64,000 bases of DNA from Pseudomonas sp. ATCC PTA-122608. GTDB lineage: Bacteria; Pseudomonadota; Gammaproteobacteria; Pseudomonadales; Pseudomonadaceae. A program made the position numbers and the translations under genes. The notes beneath the pieces were generated by a model. That model did no database searches, was not told where the DNA came from, and was given only the letters and a program-made list of their open reading frames with translations. Shown in pieces: positions 18,420 to 37,300 of the stretch (position 1 is its first letter; each line of letters opens with the position of its first letter). The stretch covers positions 201,942 to 265,941 of the forward strand of contig NZ_LPNO01000006.1 in NCBI RefSeq assembly GCF_001952855.1, in the 5' to 3' direction.

Positions 18420-18443
18420 TAAATCCCGCACCACTCCCTTCGT
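18420..18443 (+). promoter_or_regulatory. PvdS-dependent promoter of pvdE
   Basis: CCCTAAAT with TAAAT at 18420-18424, 16 bases, CGT at 18441-18443. It lies 113 bp before the pvdE ATG, leaving a leader of roughly 100 nt. Confidence 0.88.
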
Positions 18444-18556
18444 CTATTCGCTAAGAACCCAGCAGGCCAGAAGCCTCCAGGCTTGCCTTGCGGATCGTTC
18501 GTGCCTGCCCGTTTCGGCCCGCAATTGCCGGGCATCCCCACACACAGGAAGATTTC

Positions 18557-20215
18557 ATGACCAGCCAACCACGCGGCGCCATCAGCGAACTGTTCGCCCT
18601 GCTCAAACCCTTCTGGCCCATTGTGACGCTCTCGATTGTGCTGGGCATGGTAGGTGGCCTCGCCATCACGACCCTGCTGGCGACCATCAACACCTCGCTG
18701 CACTCGGACGAAGGCTTGACCCAAGGCGTGGTCCTGCTGTTCGCCGGCCTGTGTGTACTGGCGCTGACCAGCTCGATCTTTTCCGATATCGGCACCAACT
18801 ATGTGGGCCAGAAAATCATCGCGCGACTGCGCAAGGAGCTCGGCGAAAAAGTCCTGTCGGCGCCCATCGAACAGATCGAGCGCTACCGCAATCACCGGCT
18901 CATACCGGTACTGACCCACGACATCGACACCATCAGCGACTTCTCCTTCGCCTTTGCGCCCCTGGCCATTTCCCTGACGGTAACCCTCGGTTGCCTGGGC
19001 TACCTGGCGATGCTCTCGTGGCCAATGTTCCTGATCATGCTGATTGCCATCGTCATCGGCAGCGTTGCCCAGTACATAGCCCGGGCGCGCGGCATGAGTG
19101 GTTTCTACGCAGCACGGGAGCAGGAAGAAGAGCTGCAAAAGCACTACACCGCGATTGCTTCCGGCGCCAAGGAGTTGCGCATTCACCGCCCCCGTCGCCA
19201 TCGCATGAACGTGGACGGCATCCAGGCGGCGGCCAATAGCATCTGCGACACCCAGGTACGTTCGGTCAATATTTTCATCATTGCCAAGACATTCGGCTCG
19301 ATGCTGTTTTTCGTGGTCATCGGTCTCGCCCTGGCCTTGCAGGCTTACTGGCCGAGTGCCGACAAGACCGTCATGAGCGGTTTCGTCCTCGTGCTGCTGT
19401 ACATGAAAGGCCCGCTTGAGCACTTGATCGGCACACTGCCCATCGTCAGCCGCGCTCAAATTGCCTTCCGGCGCATTGCCGATCTGTCGGAGCGTTTCTC
19501 TTCGCCGGAGCCACACCTGTTGCTCAGCGACGCCGAAGCACCGAAAACCGTGGTGCACAACCTTGAGCTGAATAACGTGCGCTTTGATTTCCCTCCCGTG
19601 GAAGGCAGCGAACCCTTCCGCCTGGGCCCCGTGAACCTGAACATCAAGCAAGGCGACATTATTTTTATCGTCGGCGAGAACGGTTGCGGCAAGACCACGC
19701 TGATCAAACTGTTGCTGGGGCTCTACGCACCACAACAGGGTGAGGTGCGCCTCAACGGCCACGCCATCACAGCCGAGAACCGCGACGACTATCGCCAACT
19801 GTTCACCACGATCTTCGCCGACTACTACCTGTTCGATGATCTGGTACGCGACGACCTGCACATCCCCGACACCGCCAACCAATACCTGCAACGCCTGGAG
19901 ATCGCCCACAAGGTCAGCATCAAGGACGGCGCCTTCACCACCACCGACCTCTCCACCGGCCAGCGCAAACGCCTGGCCCTGGTCAATGCCTGGCTTGAGG
20001 AACGGCCGGTGCTGGTGTTTGACGAATGGGCGGCTGACCAGGACCCGACCTTCCGCCGGATTTTCTATACCGAACTGCTGCCGGACCTCAAGCGCCTGGG
20101 CAAGACCATCATCGTCATCAGCCATGACGACCGCTATTTCGACGTCGCCGACCAACTGGTGCACATGCGCTCGGGCAAGGTCACGGCACAACAACAGGAA
20201 ATTGCCGAGGTTTAA
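18557..20215 (+). CDS. pvdE: Inner-membrane ABC exporter of the pyoverdine precursor
   Basis: A 552-residue half-transporter of the cyclic-peptide exporter type (PvdE of P. aeruginosa is 549). N-terminal membrane domain with about six helices (residues 15-320), then an ATPase with Walker A GENGCGKTT (about 375), signature LSTGQRKR and Walker B VLVFDEWAADQDP. It moves acylated ferribactin from the cytoplasm to the periplasm. The ATG at 18557 follows an AGGAAG site; the open frame begins earlier, but the upstream part has no start of that quality. pvdF, which normally lies just before it, is absent. Confidence 0.95.
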   Translation: MTSQPRGAISELFALLKPFWPIVTLSIVLGMVGGLAITTLLATINTSLHSDEGLTQGVVLLFAGLCVLALTSSIFSDIGTNYVGQKIIARLRKELGEKVLSAPIEQIERYRNHRLIPVLTHDIDTISDFSFAFAPLAISLTVTLGCLGYLAMLSWPMFLIMLIAIVIGSVAQYIARARGMSGFYAAREQEEELQKHYTAIASGAKELRIHRPRRHRMNVDGIQAAANSICDTQVRSVNIFIIAKTFGSMLFFVVIGLALALQAYWPSADKTVMSGFVLVLLYMKGPLEHLIGTLPIVSRAQIAFRRIADLSERFSSPEPHLLLSDAEAPKTVVHNLELNNVRFDFPPVEGSEPFRLGPVNLNIKQGDIIFIVGENGCGKTTLIKLLLGLYAPQQGEVRLNGHAITAENRDDYRQLFTTIFADYYLFDDLVRDDLHIPDTANQYLQRLEIAHKVSIKDGAFTTTDLSTGQRKRLALVNAWLEERPVLVFDEWAADQDPTFRRIFYTELLPDLKRLGKTIIVISHDDRYFDVADQLVHMRSGKVTAQQQEIAEV

Positions 20216-20252
20216 TTTCCGGTTTTGCCGATGACGTGCGTCTCACTTGGTA

Positions 20253-20271
20253 ACTGAGAAGTAATCTCACT
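20253..20271 (+). promoter_or_regulatory. Candidate Fur box upstream of fpvA
   Basis: ACTGAGAAGTAATCTCACT matches about 14 of 18 informative positions of the Fur consensus and contains the inverted repeat TGAGA/TCTCA. It ends 39 bp before the fpvA ATG. FpvI-type promoter elements here are not recognisable to me. Confidence 0.5.
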
Positions 20272-20310
20272 AAGATCTCTCGATCGTTGACCCTTAAGAG
20301 CACTCCAATA

Positions 20311-22770
20311 ATGCCTGCACATCGACTTCGCCCCCACGTCCTGGCCATGATGATTCGCCACGCGCTCACGCCAAATCTGCGCGTTTGCGCGGCTGGCCTG
20401 GCAGGGCTTCTGCCCATGCTGGTACACGCCCAGGAAATGCCCTTCAACATTCCGGCGCAGTCGTTGAGCAGTGCGTTGCAGGCTTTCGGTACCCAATCCA
20501 ACCTGCAAGTGCTGTATAGCCCGCAGGACCTTGAGGGCAAGCGCAGCACCGCCGTGCATGGCAACCTGGACCCTTCTGCCGCCATCGCCACCTTGCTGCA
20601 GGGCAGCGGCGTGCATTTCCAGGTGCAAGGCTCTGCGGTGACCGTCAGTGCCTCGGCGGGCGGCGCGCTGGAACTGGGCGCGACCACCATCAATGGCCAG
20701 ACACTGGGGTCGACCACTGAAAACAGCGGTTCCTACACCACCGGCGCAATGCAGACGGCCACCAAGTTACCCTTGTCCCTGCGTGAAACCCCGCAGGCGG
20801 TGACGGTGATCACTCGCCAGCGCATGGACGACCAGGGCATGCGCAGCCTCGACGATGTGGTCCAGGCGGCACCGGGCCTGCGCCTGTCCGCGGCGCGACC
20901 GGCCAACAGTGAGTTTTTCGCCCGCGGTTTCCCCATCAACAACCTGATGTTCGATGGCCTGCCCACGACCTATTCCGCCGACTGGGTCGCCACCGCCGAC
21001 CTGGCCCCCTATGACCGTGTCGAAGTGGTACGCGGTGCCACGGGCATGATGCAAGGCGCCGGTGACCCTTCGGCCGCCATCAACATGGTGCGCAAGCGTC
21101 CTACCAAGGAGTTCCAGGCGAGCGTCACCGGCAGCGCCGGCAGTTGGGACAACTACCGCAGCGAGCTGGATGTGTCGGGGCCGGTCAATGACAGCGGCAC
21201 CGTGCGTGGTCGCTTCGTCGGCGCCTACCAGGACAAGGACAGCTACCAGGACTACGCAGGTCGCGAGCGCGGCGTGTTCTACGGCATCACCGAATTTGAC
21301 CTCAACGACAGCACCACCCTGACCGTGGGCGCGTCTGATCAGAATGACAATAACAACATCAACTGGGGCGGTTTACCGGTGAACCCCGACGGCAGCAGCA
21401 TGGGTTTCTCGCGCTCCCAGACGTTCGGCTACAACTGGTCGCACCAGGACATTGACAACAAAACCGTGTTCGCCGAAGTGGATCACCGCCTCGACAACGA
21501 CTGGCGCCTGCACTTTGGCGCGTCGAAAAACTGGTCCGACTTCAAGCTGCTGGGTGCAGTGCTGGAACGCAACAGCGACTACTCCTACCGGCAACGTGTG
21601 TTCAACCAGAGCCGCGACTACGACCAGTCCACCTATGACTTCTTCGCCAGTGGCCCGTTTGCGCTGTTCGGCCGCCAGCATGAACTGGTGGTGGGCGCCA
21701 GCAAGCGCCAGCTCAAGACCGAAGCCACCGGCGGCACGATCTTCTTCAACAACGTCGACATCAACAATTTCAACCCCAAAGGTCAGCCAAAACCAACCGT
21801 TCCAGACGTTTACTCCCTCAGCGAAAAGGTCAACCAGGAAGGCCTCTACGTCACGACTCGCTGGAATGTGGCCGATCCGCTGAAGGTGATTCTCGGCGCG
21901 CGCCTGGACTGGTACGACTCCAATGATGTCTACAACCAGATCAGCGACCAGTACTACACCTCGGGCAAAACCAAGGTGGTGCGTAACCTGACCCGCTATG
22001 CCGGTGTCATCTATGACCTGGACGACACCTACTCGCTCTATGCCAGCTACACCGATATCTTCCAGCCACAAAGCGAGAAGGACGAGCTCGGTGCCAGTAT
22101 CAAGCCCATCACCGGCAAGAACTATGAAGTGGGTATCAAGGGCGAATACTTTGACGGCGCGTTGAACGCCAGCGCCTCGTTGTTCCAGATCGACCAGCTC
22201 AACCGCGCTGCTGAAGTGGCCGACTACACCAGCTGCAAGGTCATCCCGACCGGCAGCTACGCTTGCTATGAAGCCGCGGGCAAGGTCAGGAGCCGGGGTA
22301 TCGAGCTGGAGATCAACGGTGCGCTGACGCCGAACTGGCAAGTGGGTGCCGGTTACACCTACGCCCAGGCGCTGTACGAGAAAGATGCCGACAAGAACAA
22401 GGAAGGCACCCTGTTCGACACCGACGTACCACGCCACCTGTTCAAGGCCAATACCACGTACCACCTGCAAGGTGACCTGAACAAACTGCGTATCGGTGCC
22501 AACGTCTATAGCCAAAGCGGTACGTATAACAAAGGCGTCAGCACCTTCAACGGCCAGCGTCAAAACTTCCACGTCGAGCAGGACGCCTATGCCATCGTTG
22601 GCTTGATGGCCGGCTACCAGGTCACCAAAAACCTGGACACCCAACTGAACGTCAACAACGTGTTCGACAAAAAGTACTACCAGGGCATCGCCAGCAACTC
22701 CACCTGGAGCCCGTATGACGTCTACGGTGACCCACGCAACTTCACCGTGACCGCCAAGTACACCTTCTGA
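20311..22770 (+). CDS. fpvA: TonB-dependent ferripyoverdine receptor
   Basis: An 819-residue outer-membrane receptor. Signal peptide to about residue 40 (LLPMLVHA), STN signalling domain (about 44-118, FNIPAQSLSSALQAFGTQSN and onward), plug domain (about 150-260) and a 22-strand barrel ending YTF. The STN domain normally contacts the anti-sigma FpvR to activate FpvI. The first in-frame codon in the track of this frame is a TTG at 20287; ATG 20311 is preferred, with ATG 20347 possible. Adjacent position to the NRPS genes agrees with co-inheritance of receptor and cognate pyoverdine. A strong terminator follows. Confidence 0.95.
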   Translation: MPAHRLRPHVLAMMIRHALTPNLRVCAAGLAGLLPMLVHAQEMPFNIPAQSLSSALQAFGTQSNLQVLYSPQDLEGKRSTAVHGNLDPSAAIATLLQGSGVHFQVQGSAVTVSASAGGALELGATTINGQTLGSTTENSGSYTTGAMQTATKLPLSLRETPQAVTVITRQRMDDQGMRSLDDVVQAAPGLRLSAARPANSEFFARGFPINNLMFDGLPTTYSADWVATADLAPYDRVEVVRGATGMMQGAGDPSAAINMVRKRPTKEFQASVTGSAGSWDNYRSELDVSGPVNDSGTVRGRFVGAYQDKDSYQDYAGRERGVFYGITEFDLNDSTTLTVGASDQNDNNNINWGGLPVNPDGSSMGFSRSQTFGYNWSHQDIDNKTVFAEVDHRLDNDWRLHFGASKNWSDFKLLGAVLERNSDYSYRQRVFNQSRDYDQSTYDFFASGPFALFGRQHELVVGASKRQLKTEATGGTIFFNNVDINNFNPKGQPKPTVPDVYSLSEKVNQEGLYVTTRWNVADPLKVILGARLDWYDSNDVYNQISDQYYTSGKTKVVRNLTRYAGVIYDLDDTYSLYASYTDIFQPQSEKDELGASIKPITGKNYEVGIKGEYFDGALNASASLFQIDQLNRAAEVADYTSCKVIPTGSYACYEAAGKVRSRGIELEINGALTPNWQVGAGYTYAQALYEKDADKNKEGTLFDTDVPRHLFKANTTYHLQGDLNKLRIGANVYSQSGTYNKGVSTFNGQRQNFHVEQDAYAIVGLMAGYQVTKNLDTQLNVNNVFDKKYYQGIASNSTWSPYDVYGDPRNFTVTAKYTF

Positions 22771-22787
22771 TAGCGGTTAAACGGCGT

Positions 22788-22822
22788 AAAAAAAACCGCA
22801 TCCCTGGGGATGCGGTTTTTTT
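22788..22822. terminator. Bidirectional intrinsic terminator between fpvA and the hydrolase gene
   Basis: The stem CCGCATCC/GGATGCGG (22796-22803 and 22808-22815) with loop CTGG is flanked by an A-run before and a T-run after, so it works on both strands and serves the convergent fpvA and NRPS operons. Confidence 0.95.
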
Positions 22823-22845
22823 ATGCCCACCGTAAAACCGGTGTG

Positions 22846-23805
22846 TCAGCCCAGGCGCTCGGCCAACGCCAGGACAATACGCTCCCGAGCGACATCGGCT
22901 TCATCAACGATAGAGCCCATGCGCAAGAAATCATGGGACATGCCCTCGAACACCTCCAGTTGCACCTGCACGCCCCCAGCCTCGAGATGCCGGGCGTAGG
23001 CCACCGCTTCATCATGCAGCGGGTCGCACTCGGCCACGATCAGCAAGGCCGGCGCCACGTGAGCGCTCACCTCGCCGAGCAGCGGCGAGAAACGCGGGTC
23101 CAGGCGGTCGGCCGGATCGTTCTGATACTGCTGGTAGAACCACTCCAGGGTGTCTTTTTCCAACAAGTGCCCAACCCCGTAGCGCTCCACCGAAGCACTG
23201 ATGCGGCTGGCATCGGTCACCGGGTAAATCAGCACCTGCAGACACGGGCGAGGCAGCTCCTCCTGGCCAGCGAGGCTGCTGGCAAGCACCGTCGCCAGGC
23301 TACCGCCAACGCTGTCGCCAACGACCGCCATGCGCTCAGCATCGATACCCAGTTCCCGCGCATTGAGCGCCAGCCATTGCCACGCGTCCTGGGCATCATT
23401 GAATGCCGTCGGAAACCGCCACTGCGGGGCCAGCCGGTAACCCACCGACAACACCGGCAACCCGCACTCCTGAGCCAGGTTCCAACACAGGGCGTCGTGG
23501 GAGTCGAGACTGCCCACCACATAACCCCCGCCATGCAGGTAAAGCACGGCGCCACTCAGTTGGCTAGCGTCCAGTTCGGGCGGCCGGTACAACCGGGCCT
23601 CTACACGGTGACCATCGCGGGCCGTGAAGGTACGCGACTCGATAAACGCCGGCTCATCGGCACCCGGGTCCATCAGTGCCGAGGATTGATCGAACTGGCG
23701 ACGGGCTTCTTCCGGTTGCAGCTGGTGCATCGGCAGCGCTTTTCCGCTGCGGCGGCCGCTTTCCACCAACTGGAGGTAGGCGGCGAGATCAGGATTAAGG
23801 GGCAT
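22846..23805 (-). CDS. Alpha/beta hydrolase of the hormone-sensitive-lipase family, end of NRPS operon
   Basis: A 319-residue cytoplasmic esterase-type protein. The oxyanion motif HGGGY, nucleophile elbow GDSVGG (Ser), acid in ECDPLHDE and catalytic His in GMSHDF form the full HSL-family triad. No signal peptide. ATG 23805 is preferred (GGAG 11 bases upstream) over the frame opening at 23862. It starts 60 bp after pvdD and has no promoter box of its own, so it is probably the last gene of the NRPS operon. Its substrate is unknown; an editing thioesterase-like role, cleavage of the acyl tail or siderophore hydrolysis are possibilities, none shown by the sequence. Confidence 0.88.
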   Translation of the reverse strand: MPLNPDLAAYLQLVESGRRSGKALPMHQLQPEEARRQFDQSSALMDPGADEPAFIESRTFTARDGHRVEARLYRPPELDASQLSGAVLYLHGGGYVVGSLDSHDALCWNLAQECGLPVLSVGYRLAPQWRFPTAFNDAQDAWQWLALNARELGIDAERMAVVGDSVGGSLATVLASSLAGQEELPRPCLQVLIYPVTDASRISASVERYGVGHLLEKDTLEWFYQQYQNDPADRLDPRFSPLLGEVSAHVAPALLIVAECDPLHDEAVAYARHLEAGGVQVQLEVFEGMSHDFLRMGSIVDEADVARERIVLALAERLG

Positions 23806-23865
23806 GGGCAAGGTTTCTCCAGACAGGCGCCGCCGGTGGCGGCGCCTGTCGACACAGGTCAAGGT

Positions 23866-34257
<10,392 letters not shown>

Positions 34258-34324
34258 TTGAACCTCTCCTACACCAATACCGGCTCAACGCCCGGGGGCA
34301 CGCGGGGGTGTTGAACACATGAAA

Positions 34325-34345
34325 GAGCCGGACAATGTCCGGCTC
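34325..34345 (-). other. Intercistronic hairpin between pvdJ- and pvdD-like genes
   Basis: Perfect 9-bp inverted repeat GAGCCGGAC / GTCCGGCTC with a 3-base loop in the 129-bp gap between two NRPS genes. No T-run and no new PvdS box follow, so transcription must read through it for pvdD to be made. Confidence 0.7.
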
Positions 34346-34386
34346 CTTGAATGCTGAAATGTGGGAGTCAGGTGTCCCTCTCCCTC

Positions 34387-37300
34387 CTACGAAGTCAGCT
34401 CATCAATTTCCTCTGTAGTAAGACGTTTGAGGGCCTCCAAAGATTTAGCCAATTCGCTGTGAATCGTCTGACTCTGGTCCTGCTTGCCGGCAGCCACCTT
34501 GCTGAACGCGGCCAGGGTCGGATGTTCGAACAGTTCGCGCAGGCTGACCTCGATCGATAACTGCTCGCGCACACGCACCACCACTTGCACCACCAGCAGC
34601 GAGTGGCCACCCAGTTCGAAGAAGTTGTCACCCAGGCCTGCCTGCGGCACTTTCAACACATCAGCCCAGATTGCGGCCATCTGTTGCTCCAGCTCAGTCA
34701 CCGGCGCTATATAGTCCGCCTGCAACTGGCTGACAGAGGGCTGCGGCAGTGCCTTGCGGTCCAGCTTGCCGTTGGCGGTCAACGGCAAGGCAGGCAGCAT
34801 CACCCACTGCGCTGGCACCATGTAGCCCGGCAGGCTGGCACGTACATGCTCCGCCAGCGCGGTACGCAGCTCGCCCAGCACCTGCGGGCCGGCCTCGATC
34901 AGCGCCGGGTCGCGAGGCACGCAGTACGCAACCAATTGCTTGCCACCGACACCTTCGACATCCACAACCACCACGCCCAGCAGCGCCTCGTGAGCCTGCA
35001 GGCGTGCCTCGATCTCTCCGAGTTCAATGCGATAACCGCGAATCTTCACCTGGAAATCGGCTCGGCCAATGTACTCCAGCACCTCACTGCCGGGCTGTTG
35101 CCGGGCCAGGTCGCCGCTGCGGTACAAGCGCCCGCCGGGATGGATGCTGAACGGGTCAGGAACGAAACTCAGGGCGGTGCGCACCGGGTCACCCAGGTAG
35201 CCGCGCCCTACTCCCACACCGGCAATGTGCAGCTCACCCGTGGCCCGTGCCGGCATCGGCTCGAGCAAATCATTCAGCACATACAAACGGTTGTGATCGG
35301 TGCGCGTGCCAATCGGCAAGTGCGTTTGCCCAGCGGGCTCCCGGACGCGGTACAGGGCCACGTCGTCGGAGCATTCCGCAGGACCATAGGCGTTGATCAA
35401 CTCGATCTGCGGGTAGCGTTCCAGCCAGCGTGCAGCGAGTGCGGGCGGCATGGCCTCCCCCGTGGTCAGCAGGTAACGCAAGGCGGGCAACGCTACTGCG
35501 GGCAGCTCCAATACCGCCTGAATCATCGCGGGGACGCACTCCAGTACGCTCACGCCCGTGGTGCGCGCATGCTCCAGCAACTGTTGCGGATCCTGGGCAA
35601 TGGCATCCGGGATGATTTGCACCCTGGCACCGCACAAGGTGGCGGTGAGCAATTGCCACACACTGATGTCGAAACTCTGGGACGCCGTCTGGGCAATCAC
35701 ATCCGCCGCACTCAAGCCCAGGTAAGGAATTTTGCTCAATTGGTTATTGAGCATACCGGCCTGTTCCACCATCACGCCCTTGGGCACACCGGTGGAGCCT
35801 GAGGTGAAGATCACGTACGCCAGCAGGCGCCCGGCATCCATCGGCAGTGCGCGCAAGGGGTTGGTCAGCGGCGGTTGCGCCTGCACCTGCTCCCATACGA
35901 GCAAGGCCGGTGGCTGCTCAAGTCCCTCGAGTAATTGCCGGGCAAGGGTGTGGCACGCACTGTCGCACACCAGCACCGACGCACGGCTCAGGCCCAGTAC
36001 ATCCGTCAGGCGTTTCAGCGGCAGGTTCGGGTCCAGGGACAAGTAGCCCGCACCCGCCTTGAAGGTACCAATCACCATGCCCAGCAACGGCAGGTCGCGT
36101 TCACCCAGCACGGCGACCAGGCCATCGGCCTCGACGCCTGCCGATTGCAGGACCCGGGCCAATTGGGTGGACTGCACGTCCAGTTGGTCATAGGTCCAGC
36201 TACGGCCCTGGCAACTGGCGGCGATACGCTGGCGGTTGTCCGCAACGGTTGCGCCGAACAACCGGGCATAGCCCTCGTTGAGTGACGCTGGCAGTTGATC
36301 GACTTCGGACACGCTGTGGCTCAGGCCCGGCAGTTGATGGAACGGTTGATCCAGACCTTCGGCCAGCGCCAGCAACGTGGCCTGGAAATCAGCCAGCAAG
36401 GTTTCGATGGTCGCCGCGTCGAACAGACGCTGGTCATAGGACAAATGCAGGCCCAGCACTTCACCCGGGTACACCACCACCGTGATCGGGTAGTTAGTGT
36501 GGGTGCGAGAGGTCCCGGCCTGGACTTTCATGCTCGCCGCCTGCACCCCCACGCTGGATTCCACCGGCGCGTTTTCGAACACGAACAGGCTGTCGAACAG
36601 GGGTTGCCCGGCGCCGACTTCACTGCAACCCTGGACAGTCACCAACGGCAGGTGCTCATGCTCGCGCAACCCCAGGTTATGCTCGAACAGTGACTGCAAC
36701 CACGCCCTGGCACTCTGCGTGGACTCCGCTCCCGGCACGGCTACGCGCAGTGGAATACTGTTGATGAACAGCCCTACTGTCGCCTGCATTTCCGGGAACT
36801 CGATGGGCCGCCCCGCCACGGTGATGCCAAACAGTACGTCCCGTTCGCCGCTGTAACGTTGCAACAGCATCGCCCAGGCACCTTGCACCAAAGTATTGAC
36901 CGTCAATTGCGCGCTCTGCGCCTTCTGAGCCAATGCGGCACTCTGCTCGCGGCTGAAGTAGACGATCCGGTCGTCCACCGTCGCCTCGCCTTGTTCACGG
37001 TTGACGGTGTGGTCGAACGGCAACGGCGTCGGCCGCTCGAAACCACGCAGGTTGTCCGTCCAGAATTGCTTGGAGGCACCCTGATCCCATCCTTCGAGCA
37101 AGGCAATAAAATCACGGTAGCGCGAAGGCACCGGCAGTTGCACCGGCACGCCCTTAAGCAAACCGTCATAGATTTTGAAGAACTCATCCACAATGCCCAT
37201 TCGGCACCAGGCGTCCAACAGCACGTGGTGGTTGCTGAAGACAAAACCAAAGCGCTCCGGCGCCAGCTGGATCAGGCGCAGGCGGAACGGTACTTCCCTG

